Below are positions 15,465 to 23,549 of a stretch of DNA of 37,246 nt, in pieces. The notes below the pieces were generated by a model, which worked only from the letters and a program-made list of their open reading frames with translations, did not search any database and was not told the origin of the DNA. Position 1 is the first letter of the stretch. Each line of letters starts with the position of its first letter. This DNA comes from Candidatus Thorarchaeota archaeon. GTDB lineage: Archaea > Asgardarchaeota > Thorarchaeia > Thorarchaeales > Thorarchaeaceae. Position numbers and translations under genes: made by a program. The stretch is taken from positions 1 through 37,246 of the forward strand of contig JAEOUG010000066.1 in assembly GCA_016839445.1 (NCBI GenBank), given 5' to 3'.

Positions 15465-18389
15465 TCATTTCGGCTTCATTCGTGGAATGACTACGAAGAC
15501 GACAAGTAGGATTCCAGCAACTGCAACGACTCCCACAATGGCCAACCCCAACAAGGGATTTCCACCGCCGGCAGTTGTCGAACCAGAAGTGGACGTCGTT
15601 CCAGTGGTTGACGTTGTGGATGTCGTTACCTCCTCACTCACGGTGACAAGCACCGTGTCTGATGCCCAGTTGCCCGCATCGTCGAAGACTACGAGAGTAA
15701 GGTTGTAGCCACCCACCAAGTAGCCATCTAGGGAAACGACAATGAAGTAAGACTCAGCAGACCAGCTACCCGACACGTCCTCACTCCCATTTGTGTAAAC
15801 GGAGAAGTTGTGTGGGCGAAAGTCGCTGATGCTCCAGTTGACCGCAAGACCCGCTTCACCTTCAGTCATCACGATATCATCAGGAGAACTGACAACTGGG
15901 TCAGTGTTGTCGACCACTGTGATGTAGTGAATCTTGGTGACGGAGTTGCCAGCATTGTCGTAGGCGGTCACTTCGATGAAGTGAGGACCCAAGGGCTCAT
16001 CATCAAGATTCCAGTTCTGAGAATACGGTGAAGTGTAGTCGTTGATGGCGCTGACACCGTCAGGATTGAATCTCACATAGGCAATATCAGATCCCAGGTC
16101 TTCTGCAGTCGCAGTAATCACCAGGAGACCCTCGAGCTCGGTGTTGTTTACGGGGTTCGTTATGGTCAGCGTCGGGTCAACGTCATCGCCAACAGTGTAG
16201 GTGTAAAAGAGACCCCCGTTGTCGTCAATTGTCAGGAGGCCACCGCCGTCTGTGGCTACTACGTAGAATTCGACATCCGTGTCGTAGGGTAACGCAGGGA
16301 TGAAGGCATCAAACCAGTCACCAGTATCATGGGATGCGCTCACTGTGCTCCAAGATGACCAGCCATCGGTTGTGTAGTTGACCACTATCGATGACAGCCC
16401 GGGTCTGGCATCCGTTGCCTCCACGGACACCTGCGTCAGCTCATAGTAGACGGGGTCGACAGACTGATCCACGGTGGCTATGATGGGAGCCTCAGCATCG
16501 GCGAAGTTGATGTCATCGAAGAGACAGGATACCGTCAGACCTGGCGCTGCGGTTGCGTATAGCAGGATCCCTGTGAGTGCGAAATCCGCGGAAGACATGC
16601 TAAAGGCAGCCTCGAAGTCAGCAGTGAGATTCCTGGCAAGATTCGTCCATGCGCCTGTCTGGTTGAAGCCTTCAGCCAGGAGGTTCCGGTAGTAGGTTGT
16701 GTTCGGTGGATTCCATGTCCCCGACTTGCCCAGGAAGTATCTGATGTGGTAGAAGTTCAACGAGTTGAAGAATTCAAGTTCGATGAAGACGCCTGCTCCG
16801 CTGCCTGAGTCCATACGGTCCAGGCGCCACCAGAAGTCTGTTCTCAGTTTGCCGTCGAAGCCGGCGTAGATGCCACTTCTGTAGACGCCGTCCTCCTGAT
16901 CATTAGTGACTGTCAGATTGCATGCAATGCTGCCGCTGTGAGAATCTGGAGTTTCTGTGACAGCACCAGATGCCCCAACATACCGTGGCCAGCCCAAGAA
17001 CGGTTCAGGGTCACCAGCGAGATTGTCGTGTTCGAATGTTGGATCGCCGGCAGGATAGGTAATCATCTCGAAGTTATCTACAAGAAGCTCATTGGTTGCC
17101 CCAGGCGCGTTCTGGTAGACATAGAGACTGATTCCTTCCAAGCCCACATTCACAAGACCAAGTTGACTTGTTATAGTGTACAGATCAAGTGACGAGTGTT
17201 GCCAAGTATCTCGAATGTTATACCCTGGCATCTTCATGTAGTAATTGCCGGTTGAGTTGCTTGACATGAATCCGGAGCCGAAGTAGAGGTGAACCTGGTA
17301 TGTACTCCCATTGCCGAAGGTGAAGCGAAGATACGCATATTGAGAGACTCCAAGTCCGATTTCATCGCTATACTTCCAGTCAACCTCTACGGTCGTCATT
17401 CCAGAATAGAGTGCATAGTACTCATTCGTGGTTGAGAAATACCTGTATGTCCTGGCATATCCGCTGCCAGTTCCAGTATTAGGCACAGTGATGTTTACTG
17501 AGTGCGATCCCAGTATGCTCTCTGTACTGTGCTCCACGTATCCAAGGGGCTGCTGAGAAATGTACCATGGGCTTCCAAGTCCAGACTCGAAATCGCCATT
17601 CTGCAGATATCCGGTGTAGGTGCTGTTGTAGAGCACTACATCATCAAGGACAGCTTCTGCCATTCCAGTTGCGCCGCCAGGAGAGGTGACGTAGAGGTAG
17701 AAGTGCGAAACATAGTGAGAGCTTGTGAGAGCTCCTAAGCCAAATTCATCTATGAAATCCTCAGTTATGTTCCGGTCGAAACTATTCCACTGGTTGATTG
17801 TGTCGTTCAAATCGATTCGTGCCCAATTACCACTGGATGTGTGTGTCCCTGATGAACACAGATAGTACAGGAAATAGTAGTCAGATCCTAGCCCGTTCTG
17901 CGTTATTACATAGGCATAGACGTTGGAGCCAATCTGAAGATCTGGCAGTGAAATAGCATTCCAGTTGAAGCTCAGTGACACGCCTTTCTCGAGCATTGGC
18001 CTATTGGATGGTGATGGATAATTGTAGAGATAAGCGCTCCCGGATGCCAGTGGTCCGCCACGAGCCTCAGCAAGACCGCTGTAGACTCCGTTTGCCACAA
18101 CGTCCGTATGTGCAGTGTCACCGCCCGTATAGCCACTTGTCTGTCCATACCAGGACTTCGGAGAGAAGGTCGCGGAGTCCCACTCCTCGAAACTCGGGTT
18201 CTGAATGACATTCAACCTGAGTGGCTCTTCAGGGACCAGACCTTCAGCGGGAGTCACCAATTCCTGTGGAGTTGCTTGTCCCACTAGGTCTTCGTCATTG
18301 AGTAACATGGACGGATTGTCCATCTGGCCCACAAGACCAACAACCATTACTAGCAGCAACACTGCTGCCAAGGCGTGCTTCCTCATCAT
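15465..18389 (-). CDS. Large surface protein: jelly-roll modules, Ig-like domains, C-terminal anchor
   Basis: A 974-residue predicted secreted protein. It has a signal peptide (MMRKHALAAVLLLVMVVG), then three jelly-roll, carbohydrate-binding-like modules. Each begins with an NPSFEEW/NGDFESG/PTFEHD-type strand and ends with a VLDDVVLYN, LVDNFEMI or FDDINFAD strand. Ig-like domains follow (about 635-915; TLTITNPVNNTE, AYDNAGNS, VFDDAGNW). A Thr/Ser-rich stalk and one TM helix then end in a short basic tail (RMKPK), typical of archaeal cell-surface proteins. Many N-x-S/T sites suggest N-glycosylation. It probably binds glycan or forms an envelope layer (inference). ATG 18389 was chosen over 18434 because it begins the signal peptide. 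A hairpin terminator follows the stop. Confidence 0.85.
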   Translation of the reverse strand: MMRKHALAAVLLLVMVVGLVGQMDNPSMLLNDEDLVGQATPQELVTPAEGLVPEEPLRLNVIQNPSFEEWDSATFSPKSWYGQTSGYTGGDTAHTDVVANGVYSGLAEARGGPLASGSAYLYNYPSPSNRPMLEKGVSLSFNWNAISLPDLQIGSNVYAYVITQNGLGSDYYFLYYLCSSGTHTSSGNWARIDLNDTINQWNSFDRNITEDFIDEFGLGALTSSHYVSHFYLYVTSPGGATGMAEAVLDDVVLYNSTYTGYLQNGDFESGLGSPWYISQQPLGYVEHSTESILGSHSVNITVPNTGTGSGYARTYRYFSTTNEYYALYSGMTTVEVDWKYSDEIGLGVSQYAYLRFTFGNGSTYQVHLYFGSGFMSSNSTGNYYMKMPGYNIRDTWQHSSLDLYTITSQLGLVNVGLEGISLYVYQNAPGATNELLVDNFEMITYPAGDPTFEHDNLAGDPEPFLGWPRYVGASGAVTETPDSHSGSIACNLTVTNDQEDGVYRSGIYAGFDGKLRTDFWWRLDRMDSGSGAGVFIELEFFNSLNFYHIRYFLGKSGTWNPPNTTYYRNLLAEGFNQTGAWTNLARNLTADFEAAFSMSSADFALTGILLYATAAPGLTVSCLFDDINFADAEAPIIATVDQSVDPVYYELTQVSVEATDARPGLSSIVVNYTTDGWSSWSTVSASHDTGDWFDAFIPALPYDTDVEFYVVATDGGGLLTIDDNGGLFYTYTVGDDVDPTLTITNPVNNTELEGLLVITATAEDLGSDIAYVRFNPDGVSAINDYTSPYSQNWNLDDEPLGPHFIEVTAYDNAGNSVTKIHYITVVDNTDPVVSSPDDIVMTEGEAGLAVNWSISDFRPHNFSVYTNGSEDVSGSWSAESYFIVVSLDGYLVGGYNLTLVVFDDAGNWASDTVLVTVSEEVTTSTTSTTGTTSTSGSTTAGGGNPLLGLAIVGVVAVAGILLVVFVVIPRMKPK

Positions 18390-18447
18390 CTTGCTCGTTT
18401 CTCCTAGGCTGCATCTGGTGCAGCACAACGGCATGCCGTGTTTTGTG

Positions 18448-18455
18448 TTATTAGT
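18448..18455 (-). promoter_or_regulatory. TATA-like element for the large surface-protein gene
   Basis: ACTAATAA on the minus strand lies about 60 nt upstream of the ATG at 18389, so a short leader would result. An AGGAG is found about 12 nt before the ATG. Confidence 0.35.
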
Positions 18456-18498
18456 TCTCGCATTCTGAAAATGGACAAGAAAGGATTAGCAGGAAGAG

Positions 18499-18525
18499 GA
18501 GAGGGCGACGTGCTTCGCCCTTCTC
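18499..18525 (-). terminator. Hairpin after the 18538-19497 gene
   Basis: Arms 18499-18507 (GAGAGGGCG) and 18516-18525 pair with one bulged base around an 8-nt loop. On the minus strand the hairpin lies 13 nt after the stop and is followed by a pyrimidine-rich run. It repeats the architecture found after the neighbouring surface-protein gene. Confidence 0.55.
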
Positions 18526-18537
18526 ATCTTGCGTGAG

Positions 18538-19497
18538 TCATCTTCTCGTCTTGACGTAAATGACTAGGACAAGAGCTATAATCCCTCCACCCCCCAAGCT
18601 TGCAATGAGAAACACAGCAAGCGGTGGTGGACCGAGAATCCTCTGTGCAACGTTCGAGGCAGAAAGACCGGATGCATCGTAGAATGTCGCACGGAACGTA
18701 TGAGTTCCCCACCCAAGACCCTCGAGCGGAGGCGCAATCATATCCCAGGTGGAGTTCCAGAAGCCTCTCTCTAGGAGAATGTACTCTGAACCCCGGACCA
18801 GATGAATCTCGTATGCTCCGGGGTTTTCATCAACCCCCATCCAGTAGCGGAAGGGATCGGGCACATCGGTCTGGATTAACGTGTAGACCTCCGGTGCTTC
18901 TCTATCGCAGACGACGGATATGTTACCGAGATATTCGCCCGTGCTATCGTCCCAAGCCTCAACGGAGTAGTTCACCATGAGCCCGGTGCGCTTGTAGAAG
19001 GTTATGTCAACATCCCACCGCTCGGGCGCAAGGTCTATTGAATAGCGGCAGCCCCACTGGAAGAAGTTGTCAATGAAAACCTCGGGCTCGGCCGCGTTCG
19101 GTCCGACCTCAGTGAGGTCCTCAGCAAGCGCAGTGAGGAGTGAGAAGTTGCCAACTGGCACAATGACATCAATGGCCTGATTGAATATCCAGGACAAACC
19201 TAGACTCGAGCCGTTAGCCCAGTGCCCATAGACAATCGGACCTGGGACATCGGCCCATTCGTCGATGACCTCAGGGATCGATGGAGCGTTAGTGATATTC
19301 AGATAGATGCTCTCGTTCACAGGGTCGAGCCAATCGTAGACTGCACTCGCATTCACCTGTATGAGCATGTCCATGTTGTACGTGAGGGGCGTCACGACAC
19401 CCCACTCTAACCCTTGGTCAGTCGCTGCGTCGACACCCGTGATGCTTACAGCGACTAGAACCAGCGAAAACAGAATGATGAAGTACTTACTTCTCAA
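18538..19497 (-). CDS. Secreted or membrane-anchored surface protein
   Basis: A 319-residue protein with an N-terminal signal peptide (about 1-23; FIILFSLVLVAVSITG) cleaved near VDA-ATDQ. The long extracytoplasmic domain is rich in aromatic residues and N-x-S/T sites (NAS, NES, NIT, NGS, NFS, NYS, NIS, NST). It is followed by one TM helix near the end (AVFLIASLGGGGIIALVLVIY) and a basic KTRR tail. The GTHTFRATFYDASGLSAS segment looks like an Ig-type strand pair. No enzyme motif was seen. TTG at 19497 is preferred over TTG at 19545, because a TATA-like element (about 19535-19542) would lie inside the longer form and the signal peptide begins at 19497. It may be a partner of the large surface protein downstream. 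Confidence 0.78.
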   Translation of the reverse strand: MRSKYFIILFSLVLVAVSITGVDAATDQGLEWGVVTPLTYNMDMLIQVNASAVYDWLDPVNESIYLNITNAPSIPEVIDEWADVPGPIVYGHWANGSSLGLSWIFNQAIDVIVPVGNFSLLTALAEDLTEVGPNAAEPEVFIDNFFQWGCRYSIDLAPERWDVDITFYKRTGLMVNYSVEAWDDSTGEYLGNISVVCDREAPEVYTLIQTDVPDPFRYWMGVDENPGAYEIHLVRGSEYILLERGFWNSTWDMIAPPLEGLGWGTHTFRATFYDASGLSASNVAQRILGPPPLAVFLIASLGGGGIIALVLVIYVKTRR

Positions 19498-19620
19498 GTC
19501 CTCACACCACTGGTACTCAGGTGCAAGAAAGGCAAGATAAACCAAATGGAGCTATCGTACATGTCCGAGCGTACACAAGGGTGATGACTCCCACCGCTTC
19601 CCACGTCGGTCGGAAAACTC

Positions 19621-19628
19621 TTATAGAA
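19621..19628 (+). promoter_or_regulatory. TATA-like element of the ABC exporter operon
   Basis: TTATAGAA, preceded by the purine-rich CGGAAAACTC (BRE-like), predicts transcription starting near 19650. That leaves a leader of roughly 140 nt before the TTG start at 19791. Confidence 0.5.
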
Positions 19629-19677
19629 ACGGCGGCCCGATTCGCGCTAGGTGTTTCGCATGCTCAGACTCCATAGA

Positions 19678-19730
19678 CGGGTATAGACCCGAGCAACTTG
19701 TTATCACTCGGGCCAACAAAGCTCCGAGTG
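19678..19730 (+). ncRNA. Structured leader with mutually exclusive stems
   Basis: The leader contains three competing pairings: CGGGT/ACCCG (19678-19682 with 19687-19691, 4-nt loop), CCCGAG/CTCGGG (19688-19693 with 19707-19712) and CACTCGG/CCGAGTG (19705-19711 with 19724-19730). The second shares bases with the other two. There is also an imperfect direct repeat of CCGAG..AACTT..GGGCCA. A regulatory 5' UTR is possible, but no known riboswitch class is recognised. Confidence 0.35.
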
Positions 19731-19790
19731 AACTTACTGGGCCACACGAACACCGACGGACTCACCCGCTTTTGGGGGAGGTACCAAACG

Positions 19791-20783
19791 TTGAATCAAA
19801 ACGCTGTAGAGATTGAAGACCTTTCAAAGACCTTCATTAGCATCAGAAGGCGAGCAATCGTCGTTCCAGTTGAGAAGAAGAAGGTAGAGGCACTCAGGTC
19901 GGTTTCATTGGACATTCCGAGAGGTCAAATCTACGGCCTTTTGGGACCCAATGGGGCGGGGAAGACCACACTGATCAAGTGCCTTGCCACTCTCGTGCTC
20001 CCTACGTCAGGGACTGCACGAGTCAATGGGTATGACGTGCTGAAGGAATCAACATACGCCAGAGCATCAATGGGCGTATGTCAAGGAAACGAGCGGTCCA
20101 TCTATTGGAAGCTGAGCGCGAGAGAGAACCTGATCTTCTTCGCCAAGCTCTATCGGATGCCGCACAGTGAGGCCAGGGAAGTCGCAGACGAGCTCCTCGG
20201 TCGAATGGGCCTCCTTGAGAAGGCTGACGAGAAGACAGAGAATCTATCGCATGGTATGCGCATGAAGATCGTCTTCGCCAGAGCCCTCATACACGACCCG
20301 CCAATACTGCTCTTGGACGAGCCCACACAGGGTCTGGACCCGACCTTTGCGACCGACTTACGCCAATACATCCGAGACCAGCTGAGAGACCGGACGATAC
20401 TACTCACGACGCACTACATGCATGAGGCGGACATGCTCTGCGACAAGATTGCCCTGATCAACGAGGGCGAGTTGAAGAGCTTTGGCAGCCCGAAGGAGCT
20501 CAAGGAGGAAGTGCGCAACTACGACAGTCTTCACATGAAGGTGGCCGGGTCTCCTGACATAGAGACCATACGGGCAATGGACATGGTGATGTCTGCCACG
20601 GTGACCGAGCGCAACGGACACTCCGAACTGGTCGTCACTGCACAGGATGGCTACGAGCTGGCATACCGTCTGCTCAACATCATGCATCAGTCGCCTGGTG
20701 TACGAGTTGAGCACTTCGAAGTGAAGGAGCCCACGCTTGATGACGTGTTCCTGAAATTGACTGGCAGGAGGATTGAGGATTGA
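19791..20783 (+). CDS. ABC-2 exporter ATP-binding protein
   Basis: A 330-residue ATPase subunit that powers a membrane exporter. It has Walker A GPNGAGKTT (52-60), signature LSHGMRMKI in place of LSGGQ, Walker B ILLLDEP, a D-loop (GLDP) and an H-loop (LTTHYMHEAD). A C-terminal extension of about 90 residues (EPTLDDVFLKLTGR at the end) is typical of DrrA/CcmA-like drug and lipid exporters. A charged insert (RRRAIVVPVEKKKVEA) lies between the first strands. I chose TTG 19791 because GGAGGT sits exactly 8 nt upstream. An ATG-less extension back to 19698 would add a leader with no family similarity. It overlaps the next gene by 4 nt (TTGA). Confidence 0.93.
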   Translation: MNQNAVEIEDLSKTFISIRRRAIVVPVEKKKVEALRSVSLDIPRGQIYGLLGPNGAGKTTLIKCLATLVLPTSGTARVNGYDVLKESTYARASMGVCQGNERSIYWKLSARENLIFFAKLYRMPHSEAREVADELLGRMGLLEKADEKTENLSHGMRMKIVFARALIHDPPILLLDEPTQGLDPTFATDLRQYIRDQLRDRTILLTTHYMHEADMLCDKIALINEGELKSFGSPKELKEEVRNYDSLHMKVAGSPDIETIRAMDMVMSATVTERNGHSELVVTAQDGYELAYRLLNIMHQSPGVRVEHFEVKEPTLDDVFLKLTGRRIED

Positions 20784-21679
20784 CCGTTGCAGAAACAGAA
20801 CACTTTGAGACTGAAACGCCCAATGGAGCCTATCTCAGGAGCCTCCAGCCAAAGCTGATGGACTGGTCGGCGGCGCGGGTCTTTGCCTCAAAGAACCTGA
20901 GAATCGCTATACGATACCCTGCCAACTTCCTAATCTGGGGGATATTGCCCCTGCTCTGGTACGCTCCGTACCTGCTGATGATGATTGCGATAGCTGGACC
21001 GGGAACGAGCCAGAGCTTCACCGAGCTCTCAGGTTTTGATGGCTTCATCACTTTCTCAGTGATTGCTGTCTTCGTCTACCAGTACGTAGACAAGAGCGTC
21101 TGGAGCGTTGGAAACAACTTCCGCTGGGAGCAGTTCTCTGGCACACTGGAGCCGCTCTTCGTGACTCCCGTGCCAAGGATTAGCATACTTGTAGGGGCGG
21201 CGTTCTCAGACACGATTCAGTGCACGTTCTCTGCAGTGATCCTGTTGATTATCTCCTCGCTCGCATTCGGCGTTACCTATGCACTGACCATGGTGGCCCC
21301 CATAGTGATTCTGTTGACGATGATGGTCTTCGCACTCTATGGATTCAGCTTCCTTATCGCCGGGATGATTCTCGTATTCAAGGACCCGAGTGTCCTCACA
21401 GAGCTCATTTCCAACATCACGTATGTGCTGTCGCCAATAACGTACCCATTGCAGGCGCTTCCCGCGGCCGCAAGATACGCGGCGGTGCTGGTGCCTTCGA
21501 CGGTGGCAATCGTAGCCATCAGGGAGCTCGCCATTACAGGCGTGTTTGACCCCATCTCGTTCCTGCAAGCCTTTGGCTGGATCTTAGGACTCATCATTGG
21601 CTTCTGGACCATAGGTATACTCGCTTTCAGATGGGGTGAACGTTGGACCAAGGATAGAGGCAGCATGGGAGGATTCTGA
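20780..21679 (+). CDS. ABC-2 type permease (first)
   Basis: A 299-residue membrane subunit with about six TM helices. Its ABC-2 features include a helix pair early in the protein, the FSGTLEPLFVTPVPR loop about 117-131 (the family's conserved GTLE.L..TP cytoplasmic segment) and a late PITYPLQALP helix. Start is TTG overlapping the ATPase stop by 4 nt, so the two are translationally coupled. Together with the second permease it forms a heterodimeric channel. The substrate may be a lipid, peptide or drug, but cannot be read from the sequence. Confidence 0.9.
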   Translation: MTVAETEHFETETPNGAYLRSLQPKLMDWSAARVFASKNLRIAIRYPANFLIWGILPLLWYAPYLLMMIAIAGPGTSQSFTELSGFDGFITFSVIAVFVYQYVDKSVWSVGNNFRWEQFSGTLEPLFVTPVPRISILVGAAFSDTIQCTFSAVILLIISSLAFGVTYALTMVAPIVILLTMMVFALYGFSFLIAGMILVFKDPSVLTELISNITYVLSPITYPLQALPAAARYAAVLVPSTVAIVAIRELAITGVFDPISFLQAFGWILGLIIGFWTIGILAFRWGERWTKDRGSMGGF

Positions 21680-21680
21680 A

Positions 21681-22556
21681 ATGACTACACATGATACCGA
21701 AGCATTCCAGAAGATGTGGAGCCGCCACGGTTTCAGAGCTGAGCTGCGGGCCGCTTGGGCAATATCCATCAACATCTGGAAGATAGAACTGAGCTACCCC
21801 TTGAGCGTGCTGTGGTTCGTGGTCATGCCGTTCCTCTGGTTCATACCTATGCTGATCACAGGTTCTGCAGTTGCTGGTGGAAGCGAATCTATCGTCCTCA
21901 ACGAGCTAGCAGGTACTCTAGACTGGGTCACCTACATTGCCATAGGTACCTCAATCCTAGGCTTGACTATTAGCCTGATGTGGGGAACAGGGTTCTCTCT
22001 GCGTCGTGAGCAGAACGCGGGTACACTTGAAACACTAATGACTACACCCATGAGCAGGAGCACTCTAGTCTGGGGTTCCATGCTACACAACCTGCAACAT
22101 GGAGGACTGGGTGTCATCCTTCAGCTGGGCGCCGCCATCGTATTCTTTGGCGTGACTCTCGATGTCTGGGGGATCCTCCCGGCCCTTGGAATCATCGCTC
22201 TCGCAGTCATCGGTCTCCAAGGGATAGCCTTCGCGGTGACCTGCGTTGTTCTTCTGGCGAAGCAGGGGTGGATGATTGTGGAGTTCATATCAAGTGGGCT
22301 TCTGCTAGTCGCGCCCATGGCGTATCCACTCTCAGTGCTTCCACCCATTCTTCAGTATGTGGCATACGCGTCTCCACTGACCTGGAGCACAGAGGCCTTC
22401 AGAGGATTTCTCATGAACGGGCTCGCCTACCAAGGAGTAGTGCAGGCAGTGTTTGCTCTGATTATACTTGATGCGATATTCTTCGCCTTCGGAGCCCTGA
22501 TGTTTAGGTATACCGAGAGGTATGTTCGGAGCAAGGGAGCATTGGAGCAGTTCTAG
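21681..22556 (+). CDS. ABC-2 type permease (second)
   Basis: A 291-residue membrane subunit, paralogous to the first permease. It shares the NAGTLETLMTTPMSR loop and the PMAYPLSVLPP helix. ATG 21681 starts 1 nt after the previous stop and has GGGAGG 8 nt upstream. The alternative in-frame start at 21636 would lie inside the previous gene. The usual six-helix topology is evident. It completes the exporter operon, and its stop lies in a hairpin shared with the convergent gene. Confidence 0.9.
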   Translation: MTTHDTEAFQKMWSRHGFRAELRAAWAISINIWKIELSYPLSVLWFVVMPFLWFIPMLITGSAVAGGSESIVLNELAGTLDWVTYIAIGTSILGLTISLMWGTGFSLRREQNAGTLETLMTTPMSRSTLVWGSMLHNLQHGGLGVILQLGAAIVFFGVTLDVWGILPALGIIALAVIGLQGIAFAVTCVVLLAKQGWMIVEFISSGLLLVAPMAYPLSVLPPILQYVAYASPLTWSTEAFRGFLMNGLAYQGVVQAVFALIILDAIFFAFGALMFRYTERYVRSKGALEQF

Positions 22557-22580
22557 GAACTACCTAGAATATGTTCCTAG
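22553..22580. terminator. Hairpin spanning two convergent gene ends
   Basis: CTAGGAAC (22553-22560) and GTTCCTAG (22573-22580) form a perfect 8-bp inverted repeat around a 12-nt loop. Both stop codons (22554-22556 plus; 22564-22566 minus) lie in it, suggesting a bidirectional terminator or mRNA 3' end protector. There is no strong T-run on either side. Confidence 0.45.
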
Positions 22581-22947
22581 CTTCCACCTTTCGCCGCCAG
22601 AAGACGCCCCACACCAGCAGAATCAATGAAGCGACAATCGCACCGAGTCCCACGAAAACAGCGAGGAAGACGCTTGCATCCTGCAGAGTTGCAGGTGTGA
22701 AGACATAGGCAATGCCGCCGTAGACAAGAGCTACGAACCCGATGACTACGCCCACAGTGGACAGGATGATAAACCTTGTTGCATACCACTCTATGCGATC
22801 GTAGACCTTCTGCGTAATGGCATCCCAAGAAACGATCTTTGGCTTCTTAGTTTTGGGAGCTTTCTCGGGCTTTGCTCGAGGCGTCTCAGCCTCTGGCATC
22901 GCTGGTTCTGTACTGCGATGTTTCTCTTCTTCGGATCGGACCTTCAC
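22564..22947 (-). CDS. Small membrane protein with charged N-terminus
   Basis: A 127-residue protein. Residues 1-50 are highly charged (Lys/Glu/Pro rich), and two or three hydrophobic segments follow (about 57-80 and 88-112), ending in VWGVFWRRKVEARNIF. It overlaps the upstream gene by 4 nt (ATGA), so the two are coupled. The two proteins share the arrangement of two helices with a WG.FW.R motif just after the last helix, suggesting paralogy. No known family is recognised. Confidence 0.7.
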   Translation of the reverse strand: MKVRSEEEKHRSTEPAMPEAETPRAKPEKAPKTKKPKIVSWDAITQKVYDRIEWYATRFIILSTVGVVIGFVALVYGGIAYVFTPATLQDASVFLAVFVGLGAIVASLILLVWGVFWRRKVEARNIF

Positions 22948-23258
22948 GATGAAACACCTCCTTCAGGACGAGGAACCGTGATGCCGAAGCGTTTCCGTAG
23001 TCGTTTGCCCTCCGTACGCATCCAGAACAGACCCCATGCTCCTATGAACAGGCCGATTATTATGAATGCTACACCAAGGAAGAATCCGCCAAGAAGCAGA
23101 AAGGCCCCATGGAGCATTCCGTATACTAGGAAATCCAGGATTGCGTAGACAGAGGACACTGCTCCGATGGCAATCACAAGGACGCTGATTACAATGTATC
23201 TTGACGCGATGGAGAGAATGTCGGCGCTGGTCTCCATCTCAATATCACGTGATGACAT
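22944..23258 (-). CDS. Small membrane protein, likely paralogue of its neighbour
   Basis: A 104-residue protein with about three hydrophobic helices (residues 18-40, 46-68 and 68-85) and GAWGLFWMRTEGKRLRKRF after the last. It has the same C-terminal WG.FW pattern as the next gene. ATG 23258 (MSSRDIEME) is favoured; a GTG 12 nt further out is possible. A TATA-like CTTATAA lies 39 nt upstream. It is the first gene of the two-gene unit, divergent from the sulfate-activation operon. Function unknown. Confidence 0.7.
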   Translation of the reverse strand: MSSRDIEMETSADILSIASRYIVISVLVIAIGAVSSVYAILDFLVYGMLHGAFLLLGGFFLGVAFIIIGLFIGAWGLFWMRTEGKRLRKRFGITVPRPEGGVSS

Positions 23259-23293
23259 AATCCTGACCACGGAAATGAAGTGTGCGTCTCCTG

Positions 23294-23300
23294 TTATAAG
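23294..23300 (-). promoter_or_regulatory. TATA-like element of the two small membrane genes
   Basis: CTTATAA on the minus strand is centred 39 nt before the ATG at 23258, predicting a leader of about 12 nt. Confidence 0.45.
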
Positions 23301-23309
23301 CTAACAGAT

Positions 23310-23341
23310 GTATACCAACGAGTATACAATTGTATGCATAC
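23310..23341. promoter_or_regulatory. Cluster of TATAC palindromes in a divergent promoter
   Basis: Two GTATAC sites 12 bp apart (23310-23315 and 23322-23327), a 12-bp palindrome ATACAATTGTAT (23324-23335) and a 10-bp palindrome GTATGCATAC (23332-23341) overlap in 32 bases. They lie between the membrane-protein pair and the sulfate-activation genes. The density suggests a regulator-binding region. The rest of the gap, to 23549, shows no gene that I can support. Confidence 0.45.
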
Positions 23342-23549
23342 CTCACGCCACGAGTCCGGCTCGGGCCCTTCACTCGGTGACCACAGGGATTCCACCTGCG
23401 GAAATATGTGAGGATTGGCGCATTGGGGAGTTCCTCGAAAGTCAGATAGTCAGGCCTGTTGCAGAACTGTTATTAGGAGGTCGTAGCGGCTTCGACATCA
23501 CTGGTCTGGCGGATTGAGACGCATAGGCAGACGGTATCAGGGTGTAACG

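Noticed and set aside
19634..19714. A tRNA-like seven-base acceptor pairing (GGCCCGA/TCGGGCC) enclosing 67 nt
   Set aside because: No T-arm (GTTCRANNC) or anticodon arm is present between the arms, so it is not a tRNA; it is kept only as part of the leader.
19698..19790. An N-terminal extension of the ABC ATPase
   Set aside because: It includes the structured leader; the TTG at 19791 has a GGAGGT at ideal spacing.
23308..23517. A 69-codon frame in front of sat
   Set aside because: No recognisable fold, no good start context, and it lies in a promoter-like region with palindromes. I prefer a leader.
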